Positions 22,209 through 33,846 of a stretch of DNA of 64,000 nt are shown one piece after another. Each line of letters starts with the position of its first letter. The stretch's first letter is position 1. Where the stretch lies: positions 3,100,001 through 3,164,000 of the forward strand of contig JAEILZ010000007.1 of the NCBI GenBank assembly GCA_018873225.1. The letters are read 5' to 3'. The stretch is from [Phialemoniopsis] sp. UDSM-2020. Taxonomy: Eukaryota > Ascomycota > Sordariomycetes > Thyridiales > Thyridiaceae. The notes under the pieces are model-generated. The model worked only from the letters and a program-made list of their open reading frames with translations. It was not told where the DNA came from and did not search any database. Made by a program: the position numbers and the translations under genes.

Positions 22209-24389
22209 TGCTCATCTACTTAGCATACAGGCGAGAGAACAGAGGCCGGTGCAACAAGGCCATTCACCCTCGTGGCGGTAAGAATGGCCGCTGGCTTTTG
22301 CCCTTCTTTGCTATTCGAAGGGACATGGATTATTTGTCGAACAGAACACGACTAGAGATCTTTTCTATTGTGGCATATGCGCTGTCTTTATTGCATCTAT
22401 CGTTATGGAAGGAGCGCAGGATTAGCGATTCTCTTTTCCCCATCACGAGGCGGTGGTGGATCGGGCAGAACAGGAGGAGAGTGCGTGTGGCAGCGGATGA
22501 AACTCATGTTTGAAGAGCGAGAAGAGCGGAAAGAGAGGAGGTCAAGAAGAAGAAGCAAGGACGCGGAGGTGAGGAAGGGGATGTGTTGTTCAGATACGAT
22601 ACCCTGGCTGCGTCGGGCTGTTAGGTTATAGACAAATACTCTGGTACAAATCGCGAAGATTTCTCTTATTCATTCACTCCTCTTTTTTCTCAGTAACATT
22701 CTGCAAGGGTTTCTCGTTTCTGGTCTCTTTGGCATTGACAGCAAAGCAGCAGTATCTCTCTGGCATCATCATGGTTGGGGATGTCTGGATTTTCTCATCA
22801 TCTCAACTCTCAGGGGCTCAGGCGTGGGGAAGGAGTTTGTTTTACGAATTGCATATGGACAGAGATGACCAAGGCGGAATTGAAAACGACATGTGTACAC
22901 TACGATATAGGCGTGGTGGTGTGAATAAAGATATTCAAATCATAGGTTGGCCTGCTGTAAAGTTGGTAATACAAAATGATATCTTCGCGGCTCTCCTACT
23001 GCTGCCGAAGTCAAATCCCGGACAGACCCCGAGATTTCTTATTTAAACTCTCTTACAGCACTCCATTGCGCAGTTCAGCCCCGTATTTTGTAGACATCAC
23101 TCAAACCACACAGCCCTAGCTGGTCGAGAGTGATGTGATACTCCTTGCTGCGGAGAGTTTGACGCCTTGGAGATGACACCATAATGCCCCAAGGCGACCT
23201 GGCACTGATCTGCAGTCTCCCGTATAGAATCGAGAGTGGTTGGCCTAACCCGAAGACTCGCCAACGACTCTCTGGCTCCAGGTTTGGGCTGGTAAGCAGA
23301 GGTTCCAGATCATGAGCTCTTGCCCTGAGAGGAAGAGTGCTGGTAATGAGACGAGTGCTGCGTCTGTCTCTGGGATTCCCTCTGCACGGCAGAAGAGTCA
23401 GTCCGGCTTCCATGCTTACTACGTGAGGCTCAAAAGGCTTTGGACCTACCGCTTCACGCCTTGCTTGTCTCATCGAGGTCCGGGTATATCTGCGTTTGAA
23501 GCGTCAGGAACGACGGCCACCACATGGCTAAGGGTGGAATGACAACGCTTTGTCAACGGCATGAAACTACCGGACAGGTCGACTTACGTGAAGAGGAGAC
23601 AGGCCATGGTAAAAGCCGCAAGGGGTGCGACGATTGTCTGGAGCGCCGGTTCAGTCCTCCGCATTCTAGCACAACCGCAAAAGGGATCGGCAGGGTCCAG
23701 TCCGACTTACCCTGGGGTTGATGTTGCCTCTTTTAGGGGTCATGATTGTGGCTGTCAGAGCAGGAATCGGTCTCAATCGATAGATCAAGACTTCAGTGAC
23801 CAATTGATACTGAGAATACTATTTCATAATGTCGCATGAGGGGGAATCCATGGATGTATGAAAGTCGGTGATAGGGACAAAAAACATCTGATACTACGCT
23901 CGAGAATTTGCGGGTGCAAGGAGGGTCTCAACCTGGGGAGCCGCCTCTAGCGCCAAGACCCTTCAACTTACAGGGCTGTATCAAGAAACCCATTCACTCC
24001 AGCCCTACAGTCGAGATAGAGACAAACTACACTTTCGAATCTGCATATAATTCGAGTGCTTTGTTTCATATATATAAGATTCTTGATCAAGTTCCTTCTT
24101 ACATGATTAAGAACCATAGATTAGAATGATCTCCCTGTTGAGCCGTTCATTGCGACATGATGGGAATCTCGATCAAATTTAACTGGATGAGTGAAACATA
24201 ACCCAATATATAGAGTAGCAAGTCTATGCCTTTCATGTATTCCCTCAGCTCAAACCATAAAGTCACGATACCTATTTTACGCTATAAATGACAAAGTACA
24301 AGAACGACAGCAAGAAGAACAAGGCCCGATCCTCCCCACCCATACCTCATCCACCACTGCTACACTCCCTCCCGGCACACCTCCTCGAC
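22209..24389. other. Convergent, gene-free region
   Basis: About 2.2 kb between the 3' ends of the carrier and the peroxiredoxin. Part of it (about 23860-24290) is clearly more AT-rich than the genes. Short open frames lack codon bias or recognisable motifs. Confidence 0.5.
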
Positions 24390-25171
24390 CTACTCCTCCT
24401 TCTTCTCCCCAACAGCAGCAGCTTCCGCCTTAGTCTCAGCCGCCGCGCCTTCAGGCGCACCGCCCGCGGCGACGAGCTTCTTGACCACCTCGACGGTGCC
24501 CGCAGGACTCCCCGGCTCGGCTGCGAGCACGCGCCCGGCCTTGTCGACGACAAAGACGCCGCGCTGCGTGCCCTTGGGCGACTTCTTGAGCCCGATGGCC
24601 CCGATGAGTGAGGCGGCCGGGTCGCACAGCAAGGGGTAGGGCAGGCGCTGCTTGTCCTTGAAGGTCGTGTTGGCCTTGGGCGAGTCGGCCGAGAGGCCGT
24701 AGATGGCGAGGCCGCCCGCCGTGAGGGGGGCGTACGAGTCGCGGAAGAGGCAGACTTGGTTTGTGCCTTTTTTGGTCGGTGTTAGTATCCGTCATGTTTG
24801 GGAGGGGGAGAAGAAAGCTTACAGCCCGGGGTGGACGCCTTGGGGTATGTGAAGAGCACGACGCCGGCCTTGCTCTCGTCGACGAGCGACTTGAGCGTCA
24901 CCTTCTTGCCGTCGTTGGTCTCGACCTCGCCGCCGAAGCCGTCGAGGGAGATCACGTCGCCCTTGCTGAGCTTCTTGCTCTCGCCGGCCGCAGCAGCAGC
25001 AGGCGTCGCGGCCTTGGCCGTACCGTTGGTAGCGGCGGCGGGCTTGGCCTCCTTCTTGCCGGTGACGGCCTGCTTGACCTTGGCTGCCACCTTGGAGACC
25101 TTGGAGGTCTTCTTGGGCGCCGGGGCGGCGGCGGGCTCGGGGGCCTTGCGCTTGCGCAGTTCCATAGGCAT
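24390..25171 (-). CDS. DOT5: Peroxiredoxin, PrxQ/BCP (Dot5, nuclear TPx) type (241 aa, 2 exons)
   Basis: Exons 24823-25171 and 24390-24766 join in phase to 241 residues. The first 65 residues are Lys/Ala/Pro-rich with an early ELRKRK cluster, resembling a nuclear localisation region and matching yeast Dot5. The thioredoxin-fold domain runs from about residue 68 to 220. The active site is ASTPGCTNQVC: peroxidatic Cys117 and resolving Cys122 are five residues apart, the arrangement of atypical 2-Cys PrxQ/BCP enzymes. The intron splits the Cys117 codon after its first base. The enzyme reduces hydroperoxides using thioredoxin. A second ATG lies two codons in (Met3), so the first two residues are uncertain. 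The C-terminus is an unusual Ala/Glu/Lys-rich tail ending GEKKEE. Confidence 0.88.
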
Positions 25172-26207
25172 GGTGGTTTGTAAGTGGATGCTTCAGGAAG
25201 CTTGGGCAGAGGGATTTATGGTGTTAAAAGGGGGTTTTATGAGGTTGTAGCGAGATAGCGACTGGTTTACGAGTGCAGATGGATAGTATGGAGGGGATTG
25301 AGAATGTTCAGGAGTGAAAGACAAAAGAGAAGGGTGTGCGACGGGGGGAGGAGGATGCGACGAGGATAAACATGAGGTCGAGGCCAGGTCGGGGAGCTGG
25401 GGTGAGCTTGGACCAATCACCAGGTTGGGGTAAGCTTGAAGCTTGCGTCCTCCGTTTGAGAAATCACTAGAGAAAGAGGGCAAAATGGCCTGGATGCCGG
25501 CCGTCAATCGCAGCAGAGCCAGCACCACCACTAACTTTGGACAACAGGGGGGGCTGGACTCGATCAATCCCGCCATTGCCAGGCCAGCCGGGTCCAAATG
25601 TAAGCGACCGGGTGGGCTGTTACCGGTCTGGTCTGGCCGGGTTTGGTACAATTGCTTTTGCCTTTTCGCCTGCATGAGTCTGTGCGTGCAGTGTGTGCAT
25701 CTTTTCGAGTCACTAGGATCAATGTTTCTGGGCTATGGCGCAACGCAGTAGCTCGAGAGATCGTCAACTAACCATACGAGCTCAGCTTGCTTGCCTCCAA
25801 TAGCCCCCTCTACACGCCTTTCCACTGGCGGTCCGTTGCCGGCACACATGGCCTGGCGGGTGCTTACCAAACATGCCCGGCCACACACTCACTCTCTGAC
25901 AAGCTGAGTAGAGAAATGCACGATTGATACATGCAGTATGCTTATCTAGTTGAATTGTAGCGCATGCCGTGTTTTGATGGTTCGTCATATACTTTAATGA
26001 GAACAGTAATAGGAGAGAGTATGAATTTGGCCTTGAGGTGCTGGCGGATTTTTATATGGGCCGGCAAATCGTCGGCAAAACCCGTGCGCTGGATCTCGAC
26101 TTACCATTACGATCTTTCTGAGAGGCCCACGGCCAATTGAACCCGCGAGCCCTTCAACCTCGACCCTTTGACTGCGCAAAGCACACATCCACCCAACCGC
26201 CGTCACA
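25172..26207. other. Divergent intergenic region peroxiredoxin / complex I subunit
   Basis: One kilobase between genes read outward, carrying both promoters. No gene, repeat or RNA recognised. Confidence 0.55.
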
Positions 26208-27018
26208 ATGGCTTCCAAGGCTGCCGCAAAGGCCGCTGGAGGTCTCATGGCCATCAACACGGTAGGTCCTGTCCTTGTCGCTGCCCCAATTGACTCGCCC
26301 CTGCACCAGTGTCGAAAACCTGCCATGAGGAAAAAGCACCACCACGAACCATCCATCTCGATCCACGCCCTCAGACATATGCAATTGGACTGATACTGAC
26401 CCTGAACGACTGCAACAGAAGCAAACCATCCAGTCAGTCGGCATCTGGGAGCGCATCCGCAAGGCCATGGCCATCGAGCCCAACCGCTCCAACGGCGTGC
26501 CGCTGAACCCGCACTTCCGCTACCCTACGCCCGGACAGCTCGACCCTCTGTCCTACGACGACCCCGTCACCGTCCCCGCGGGCGACATCGCCGACAACCC
26601 GTACTGGAAGCGCGACGCCCGCAGGGGTTACGCGGCGCTCAGCGTCGTGGGCCAGGCCGACGCCGTTGCCCTATTGAGCGTCGGCAGCGCCGCGGCGCCC
26701 AAGGCCGAGCTCATCGGCGAGGCAGGGTCCAAGGCCCTCGTCGCGGCCGAGCAGGAAGGAAAGGAGAAGGGACTGGCTGCCTTCTTCGAGGGCCAGAGCC
26801 CGGCTGCTGTGGCCAAGGACGTGCTGCTGCCGAACGGTCTGCCGCCGCTGCCCAGCGGGGACAGCAAGATCAGCGGCGAGTGGGATGTGCACAAGTACGG
26901 CCTGTCGGAGGAGGCTTCATACCCGGAAGAGTGAGTTTCTCCTGTCTGCTACATTCAAGATGTTTGACTGGTTTACTGACATGTTCAAAACAGGTACCCC
27001 TGCCGGCAGTTTTCGTGA
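26208..27018 (+). CDS. nuo21.3a: NADH:ubiquinone oxidoreductase accessory subunit, NUZM (21.3 kDa) type (196 aa, 3 exons)
   Basis: Exons 26208-26261, 26419-26930 and 26994-27018 join in phase to 196 residues (about 21 kDa). The N-terminus is Ala/Lys-rich (MASKAAAKAAGG), then IWERIRKAMAIEPNRSNGVP and NPHFRYPTPG, which match the fungus-specific 21.3-kDa complex I subunit of Neurospora and Yarrowia NUZM. DPLSYDDPVTVPAGDIADNP and YWKRDARRGY are also family-like. The subunit is a supernumerary part of mitochondrial complex I. The final exon encodes only eight residues plus the stop; skipping it would end the protein at the GTGAGT donor, whose own TGA would then be read. The family call rests on remembered motif similarity rather than an alignment. 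Confidence 0.78.
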
Positions 27019-27285
27019 GGGCATAGGACATTGGAGTTGTGCGAATAGAATCGAATTGTACATACAGTAGAGCTTGTCGGCATAGAAATTGTCATGCAAA
27101 CTTTTCTTTTTGCGTCCTATCACTGAAGCTCATTTCTATGATGATCTTGTATGCTGATGTACATGCTGAAACTCCTCCCAATGCTAACTACAGATACATG
27201 CTCGATTTTCAAAACTCGGAGTATATGTCCCGGAAAACGCAGCCGGTTTGTCTTGCTGAAGGCTGTACATGCCCTCGCCACGAAC

Positions 27286-27828
27286 TCAAAAATGCGTCTC
27301 GGCCTGAGCTCTTGCGAGCTGCTCTTCCTGTCCAGTACTCGTAGCAGGGGGCGAGGTCGGTGTCCTTGATGGTGCTGCTTTGCCCGCCCCTTCTCCCACC
27401 ATCTTCTCAATTATCTTCGCCTTGCCCTGTGCCCGTTTCACCCGGTCATCAAAGTCGTTGACAGATTCATCCGTGTTCTCTGTGGACAGCGTCCCGGGTT
27501 CCACCAGAGCGTACAGGGTGCTGATATTCTTCTCCAGCCTTGGGTTGCCCGGCAAGGAAGGCAACTGCTCCTGGTTGTTCTCAGAGACTTGCTCTGCCCT
27601 TGATCTTTCTGACGGGTGTGTGTTGCTCTTAGGGAGGCGGTTTGCCCAGACAATGGCCTTGCCTTGGAGTCGGCCGGCCTCGAGGAACTTTTCAAAGCCT
27701 TTCTCTAGGCCGAGGGCACGACCCTCGATCTTGCCAGCCTCGGCGCCGTCTTCCACGCCCTTTCTGTAGCCCTCTTCATAGAAGCCTTCTTCAAGGTTGA
27801 GGATGTCCTCAAATGGGTCGTCTGCCAT
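27286..27828 (-). CDS. LTO1: Lto1 (ORAOV1) homologue, Fe-S adaptor for Rli1 (180 aa)
   Basis: A single exon starting at the MADDPFEDILNLEEGF ATG. Residues 14-60 carry the Yae1/Lto1 signature, a series of regularly spaced glycines: GFYEEGYRKG, EDGAEAGKIEG, ALGLEKGFEK and AGRLQGKA, the deca-GX3 pattern that forms a helical pair with Yae1. The Yae1-Lto1 complex recruits the cytosolic Fe-S assembly machinery to the ribosome-recycling ATPase Rli1/ABCE1. The C-terminal half is hydrophilic and poorly conserved. Homologues commonly end in a targeting tripeptide with a terminal Trp or Phe; this one ends THF, keeping only the aromatic residue. The gene is divergent from methionyl-tRNA synthetase over 482 bp. 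Confidence 0.85.
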   Translation of the reverse strand: MADDPFEDILNLEEGFYEEGYRKGVEDGAEAGKIEGRALGLEKGFEKFLEAGRLQGKAIVWANRLPKSNTHPSERSRAEQVSENNQEQLPSLPGNPRLEKNISTLYALVEPGTLSTENTDESVNDFDDRVKRAQGKAKIIEKMVGEGAGKAAPSRTPTSPPATSTGQEEQLARAQAETHF

Positions 27829-28310
27829 GTTGGTATTGTGATGTTTCAAACTACCGGACCCGGATGTTCCGTTACTTTGGGCTGATATGAATGGGAATGA
27901 CTCAGATCGACAAAATCCGAGGCGCTGTTTTTTGGGCTTTTTGCTCAATTACATAGGGAAAACCACAAAGTTGAGACTCTGGTATGCCCTTTGTCACTGG
28001 AGTGAGCTGTTGAATGTGAGTCAAATTCTGATGATGTTGTTGATGAAGCTGCCGAATACACCATCCTGCACTAACAGATTGAAGGGAGTTACACAGCGAA
28101 AACCCCACCATTTTAGTTAAGAGCCTGGACTTATCGGGGCGCACGCGATAGTGGTGTAAAAGTTGCTGCCCCTCATGACTCAAATTGCCCCTCCAGATTA
28201 TTTGATATCACAAAGCAGCCCGACTCGATTCTCAAATACTCTTCTCCCAACAACCTCGAATCACCTCCTAAGCTGCCATTGAACCGAGAAGACTGTCGAG
28301 AAACACAATC
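27829..28310. other. Divergent promoter region LTO1 / MES1
   Basis: A compact 482-bp region serving two translation-related genes read outward. No specific operator could be identified. Confidence 0.5.
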
Positions 28311-30374
28311 ATGGCCGAGAAGAAGGTCGTTCTGCCCCAGCCGGGCAAGAAGAACGTTCTGATCACCAGTGCAGTAAGTCTTGTCCCATGAACCCATGCC
28401 CTCAGATCTGCCCTTAGATGCGCCACCCAAGGAATACACTCTGCGTCTTGTCCTTTTATCTCCTCAGGACGACCCAAAAGGGTTCTCACACTCTATACCA
28501 CATGGCCACTGACATCCATCTTACAGCTGCCCTACGTCAACAACGTGCCCCATCTGGGCAACATCGTGGGCAGTGTCCTGTCTGCAGACGTCTTCTCCCG
28601 CTACAGCAAGCTGCGCGACCAGCCCACCCTCTACATCTGCGGCACCGACGAGTACGGTACCGCCACCGAGACCAAGGCCCTCGAGGAGAAGATCAGCCCG
28701 CAGGAGCTCTGCGACAAGTTCCACAAGAAGCACAAGGAGATCTACGATTGGTTCGAGATTGGCTTCGACTACTTTGGCCGCACCACCACCCCGAAGCAGA
28801 CCGAGATCGTCCAGGAGATCTTCCTCAAGCTGCACAAGAACGGCTTCATCGAGGAGCGCACCACCACCCAGCCCTACTGCGAGAAGCACGAGGCCTTCCT
28901 CGCCGACCGCTATGTCGAGGGCACCTGCCCCAAGTGCCAGTACGATGATGCCCGCGGAGATCAGTGCGACAAGTGCGGCAACCTGCTCGACCCCTTCGAG
29001 CTGATCAACCCGCGCTGCAAGCTCGACGGCGCTCAGCCCGTGCCCCGCGAGACGAGCCACCTGTTTCTGAAGCTGGACACCCTCCAGCCGGACATCCAGG
29101 CGTGGTTCAACAAGGCGAGCGAGGAGGGCAAGTGGTCTCACAACGGTGTCGCGATCACCAAGTCTTGGCTGGATAGGGGTCTCGAGGGACGGAGTATCAC
29201 CCGTGATCTCAAGTGGGGTGTGCCGGTGCCCCTCGAGGGCTACGAGAAGAAGTGCTTCTACGTCTGGTTCGATGCCTGCATCGGATACCCCTCGATCACG
29301 GCGAACCTGACGGACGAGTGGAGGCAATGGTGGCAGAACCCGGAGAACGTCAAGCTCTACCAGTTCATGGGCAAGGATAACACGCCGTTCCACTCGGTCG
29401 TCTTCCCTGGATCCGAGATCGGCACGGGAGACAACTGGACCAAGGTCAACACCATCTCTACGACTGAATACCTCAACTACGAGAACGGCAAGTTCTCCAA
29501 GAGCCGTGGAGTGGGCGTCTTTGGCGACGCGGCCAAGGACACTGGCGTGGGCCCCTCAGTATGGCGATACGCGCTTCTGTCTTCCCGCCCCGAGACTGGC
29601 GACACTCAGTTCGAGTGGTCTGCCTTTGTTGCCGGCAACAACAGCGTCCTCCTCGCCAACTTGGGCAACTTTGTGAACCGCGTCATCAAGTTTGTCAACG
29701 CCAAGTGCGATGGCACCATCCCCGAGTACTCTCTCTCCTTCAAGGACGAGACTTTCGACTTTGCCGCCTGGATCGAGGATGTGAACAAGCTGCTTGGCGA
29801 GTACGTCACTGACATGGACACTGTCAAGATCCGCAGCGGTCTGGAGAGGGCCATGCACATCAGCACCCAGGGCAACCTGCTTCTGCAGTACCGCCTGGAC
29901 AACGCCAACCTGGCGGAGCACCCCGAGCGCACCAAGCTCGTCATCGGCCTGGCGCTCAACCTGTGCAGCCTGCTCGCCTCCATCATCTCCCCCTACATGC
30001 CCTCGACTGCCGACTCGATCGTTAAGCAGCTCAACACCACCCTCCAGTTCATCCCCGACAAGTTCGACGTTGAGGCGCTCAAGCCCGGCCACAAGATTGG
30101 CAAGGCGGCCTACCTCTTCACGAGGATAGACGAGAAGAAGGTGCAGGAGTGGAAGGAGAAGTACGGCGGCACTCAGGCGACCCGGGCCGCCGAGGCCGAG
30201 GCCAAGCGCAAGAAGCAGGAGGAGAAGGAGAAGAAGAAGGCTAAGAAGGCCGCTCAAAAGGCGGCTGAGGCGAACGCTGCCGCTGGTGCTGCAGCGCCCG
30301 CTGGGGAACCGCACACTGCTGCCACTGAGGAGAGGAAAGAGCTGCCCATCCGGGAGAAGCCGGCTGAGAAATAA
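28311..30374 (+). CDS. MES1: Cytosolic methionyl-tRNA synthetase (636 aa, 2 exons)
   Basis: Exons 28311-28373 and 28527-30374 join in phase to 636 residues. It is a class I synthetase charging tRNA-Met. The HIGH-type motif is HLGN at residues 30-33 and the KMSKS-type loop is KFSKS at about 343-347. A zinc-binding knob with two CxxC pairs (CPKCQYDD, then CDKCGN) lies at about residues 152-170. The anticodon-binding helical domain follows from about residue 390. The last 60 residues are Lys/Ala/Glu-rich, helical-looking, from AEAEAKRKKQEEKEKKK onward. Unlike budding-yeast Mes1, there is no N-terminal GST-like domain: the catalytic fold begins almost at once. The intron near the start splits the first strand of the Rossmann fold. 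Confidence 0.95.
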
Positions 30375-30726
30375 GTCCTTTCACAGCTGCAGCTACGGGA
30401 TCTGGAATATATGGGCTGGGTTTTGGGGGCATGACGGACATGGCATGGCGTTGAGCGGATGATTGGTTCTTCTCTAGACCAAAATAAGAGAATATGGGAA
30501 AAGATTAGGGAGCCATGGGTCTGATGGGAAACTTGAGGCGGCTCAAAGCATGGCAAGATTCTTTCTATTATGCTTTCTCTTTGCTTATGATATAAGCCTG
30601 ATGGCGTAGAGCTTGCTAGCAAAAGATGTAGAGTAGATAACCCCATACCAAAAGAAAAAGAGAAGTCAGATATACTGACATCTTCTATGACTTGCTACTC
30701 ATCTCTCCTATCCTCATACCTTTTCT
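30375..30726. other. Convergent intergenic region MES1 / SDR
   Basis: 352 bp holding both 3' ends; nothing else seen. Confidence 0.55.
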
Positions 30727-31587
30727 CTAAAACATCAGCATACCGCCGTTGGCAGACACGACCTGGCCCGTACACCACGCGGCGTCGGGTGTGCACACCA
30801 TGCCCACGATGCCGGCGATCTCGCTCGTGTAAGCCGGGCGACCGCCGCTCGTCTTGGCGTCCTCGACCGTCTCGTCCGAGTCGACACCCTGGCGGGCGCG
30901 CATTAGGGGCGCGTGCTCGATCCAGCCCTTGATGCCGGCCTTGAACTCGTCCGTGTTGGCCGCGTACATGGGGCCCATGACGGGACCTGGGTTGACGCTG
31001 TTGGCCGTGCACCGCTCCGCCAGCTCGCGCGCCCACGTGCGCGTCATGGCCTCGACGGCCGCCTTGGTGCCGCCGTAGACGGACTGGCCCACGAAGCCCG
31101 TGGAGGCGGAGATGCTGGAGAGGGAGACGATGCGGCCTGACCTGTCGGTGGGGAGGTAAGGAAGGACGGCCTGGACGAGCAAGAGGGGGCCCAGGACGTT
31201 GACGGCGTAGGTGGTGTTGAAGTCCGCGGCCGACAGGTCGGGGACCTTGTTGTTGATGGAGATGCCGGCGTTGTTGATCAAGATGTCGATCTGCGGGTTG
31301 CCCTCGCCGTTCTTGGGGTGGTCGGGCGTGAGCTGCGAGACAAGCTGGGAGACGAGGTCCTTGGGGCCCTCGGGCGTGCCGAGGTCGGCGCGGATGGTGA
31401 GGGTCTTGACGTTGTGCTTGGCGGAGAGGGAGGACGCCAGGTCCGACGCGAGCTTGCCTGAGGACTCGGAGGTGTAGTTTATGACGACGTTGGCGCCCTT
31501 GGAGGCGAGGTTCTCGGCGATGGCGGCGCCTATGCCGCGGGAGGAGCCCGTGACGACGGCGAGCTTGCCTTCTAGGACGCGGGACAT
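30727..31587 (-). CDS. Short-chain dehydrogenase/reductase, 3-oxoacyl-ACP reductase-like (286 aa)
   Basis: A single exon encodes a classical SDR of normal length. The cofactor loop TGSSRGIG is at residues 13-20, and Ser/Arg after the first Gly suggests NADP(H). NNAG is at 105-108. The catalytic triad reads Ser in SLSSIS (158-160), Tyr171 and Lys175 in YGGTK. NPGPVMGPM follows the active site. The C-terminal end (TGQVVSANGGMLMF) is the usual substrate-loop closure. Members of this group reduce keto groups of small metabolites or polyketide-like compounds; no substrate can be read from the sequence. The start at MSRVLEGKLAVV matches the family. An in-frame extension upstream lacks conserved character and was left out. 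Confidence 0.9.
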   Translation of the reverse strand: MSRVLEGKLAVVTGSSRGIGAAIAENLASKGANVVINYTSESSGKLASDLASSLSAKHNVKTLTIRADLGTPEGPKDLVSQLVSQLTPDHPKNGEGNPQIDILINNAGISINNKVPDLSAADFNTTYAVNVLGPLLLVQAVLPYLPTDRSGRIVSLSSISASTGFVGQSVYGGTKAAVEAMTRTWARELAERCTANSVNPGPVMGPMYAANTDEFKAGIKGWIEHAPLMRARQGVDSDETVEDAKTSGGRPAYTSEIAGIVGMVCTPDAAWCTGQVVSANGGMLMF

Positions 31588-32496
31588 GGCTGTGTCTTGT
31601 GAATATGTGTGGGAGGTGTGAGAGAGTGGGAGCAGGGTTGAGGTGTTGGGTGTAAGTCGCTTCACGATATTACACTGAGGGGTAGCTGTGACAGCAAGGT
31701 AGGAGAAAGGAGAGTACTTGAGATGAGGAGGGACACGAGGGCCACGATGTCAGGAAATCATTTGCATATCTATTATAAAGTATATGAGACTGGCGCAACT
31801 AGCTTCTCCATATCTACACAGTAGATCTTGTCATGTGTGATTAACAAGGACTTTTTCTATAGCCGCCAGCGCGCCATTGATGTGCCATCGTCGCCCAAAA
31901 GTGCCCCGCGATCCGGAGGAGCTCCCCCACTAAACCCGCCAAATCCCAGGCGACCTGCCCGCTAAGACAGCCCGCACTCGGCAGAGGACCGACCGAGCTC
32001 CGACACGCGATATCCGACTCCAATCAGGGCACCTGAAAAATTTCCAGGGACAGTTGAGCACGCTTGGAGCTAAAGTGCTTGCGCTTTCTAGCTCATCAGG
32101 GGACCCACTCAAACCACCACCACCGAACCGAATCCATTGTGACCGCATGAGAAAGATTCCACCACACCAGCTACGATTTCTGTGTCAGGCACCGCGCAGA
32201 CCACACACACGTTCCAGACCTAGCTACTAGACAGCCTGAGTTGCAAATCCCGAGTCCATTGCAGCAGGGGTATCGCTTGATTGATCTACCGTTCTACATA
32301 GCTTGGCAGAGCTTGTTCTCGGACGTCAATTGGCCCCATCTCGATCAGCCTCGCTCATCCGGTCAGCCTCGAGACTTCGACAGTCACTCACATACTGGCC
32401 GCTGCTACCAACTACACGTAGCTAGACCTAACGAGCAACGGCTGTCCAGCTCCGCCCCATCCAGACCTCAATCACACTCTCACATTACCGCCCACC
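31588..32496. other. Divergent intergenic region SDR / ARD1
   Basis: 909 bp between genes read outward; both promoters should be here. No other feature supported. Confidence 0.5.
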
Positions 32497-33251
32497 ATGG
32501 ACATCCGGGTGCTGCAGGCCTCGGACCTGCCCCTCATCCAGCACGCCAACCTCGAGAACCTGCCCGAGAACTACTTCCTCAAGTACTACCTCTACCACGC
32601 CCTGTCCTGGCCCCAGCTGAGCTACGTCGCCGTCGACGTCTCGCGCCCGCAAAAGACGCCCTACGACTACCCCAAGATCGTCGGCTATGTCCTCGCCAAG
32701 ATGGAGGAGGAGCCCGCCGACGGCATCCCGCACGGCCACATCACGAGTCTCAGCGTCATGCGCACCCACCGCCGGCTGGGTATCGCCGAGAAGCTGATGC
32801 GCCAGAGCCGTGAGTCTCCTCTTCCGTTATCTTATCTGTTTTGTTCTTGTACTGACTTGGAGACGAACATATAGAACTCGCCATGGTCGAGTCCTTCGGC
32901 GCGCACTACGTCTCGCTGCACGTGCGCGTCTCCAACCAGGCCGCCATCCACCTGTACCGCGACACGCTGGGCTTCAAGAATGAGAAGACCGAGGCCAAGT
33001 ACTACGCCGACGGCGAGGACGCCTTCTGCATGAAGCTCGACCTCGAGTCCATCCGCGAGCAGATCCGCGATGAGCGCGACGCCGAGAGGGAGAAGAACGG
33101 CGGTGACGAGGAGCACGCCGACGAGGGCGAGGCCGTTGGCGATGTTGGTCGGGCCCCGACGGAGGATAAGGACAAGAAGAGGAAGGTTAAGGTCGGTAGG
33201 CCGTTGGGCGTGGGGGAGCTGGTCGAGAGGGTGGAGCAGAAGGCTTCATGA
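32497..33251 (+). CDS. ARD1: N-terminal acetyltransferase catalytic subunit Ard1/Naa10 (229 aa, 2 exons)
   Basis: Exons 32497-32809 and 32875-33251 join in phase to 229 residues. It is a GNAT-fold enzyme, the catalytic part of NatA, which with Nat1/Naa15 acetylates nascent chains at the ribosome. Substrate-binding residues [16 protein letters not shown] are near the start. The acetyl-CoA loop is RRLGIA at residues 92-97, preceded by [33 protein letters not shown] and the [11 protein letters not shown] segment complete the fold. The last 60 residues are charged and end in a basic [10 protein letters not shown] cluster, as in other fungal and animal Naa10 tails. The intron splits the Gln codon after the acetyl-CoA loop. 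Confidence 0.94.
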
Positions 33252-33846
33252 GGAATGGGCATGGGAGTTGTTGGGAGGTTGATAGAGGGGAAAAGGGGCA
33301 CTATCATGGATGGCTTGATGATCACTGCATAAGAGAAAAAAGGTTGTAAAAGGAATAGAACGACAAAGTCAGCTGCTCTGTCACTCACGGTGCACTGATA
33401 CCTATCAAAGTTAGAGAATATGAAGTCGCATACATAAGCGAGGTGTGTGTCATTCAAAGGGAGATATACATCCCAGCGAGAAGCTATGGAGAGCAACTAT
33501 CCTTATTTTACAGGAAAAATAGGAAACCTAGGTATCATCATGAGGTATTCATCCGTGCCAGCAAATACCAGCCTTGTCCGTCCGTTATCCGGGTACCCCT
33601 GAAAGGGATACAACAATCAAGCAAAAATTTGTAGTAGTGCTTGCCTCCTTCTCGAGGAAGCGCACTCGGGGTCACAATCAAGGTACCCTTTTCTGAACCC
33701 CTTTCGTCCATAATTCAGACAAACAGCCTCACCGCGTCCTGCATACAACAACAGGCCAGAAACAACGTCATCTCCTCTCATCCTCTACCTGTCCCCGCAG
33801 GATCCCAGTGCCAGCCCTCCTTTTCGAACCTGCGCTTGATAGCCAC
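33252..33846. other. Convergent intergenic region ARD1 / orphan RGG protein
   Basis: 595 bp containing both 3' ends. No additional feature recognised. Confidence 0.5.

Noticed and set aside
22729..23046. 105-codon open frame between the carrier and peroxiredoxin genes
   Set aside because: Hydrophobicity and codon use are unlike real genes here, and no conserved motif is visible.
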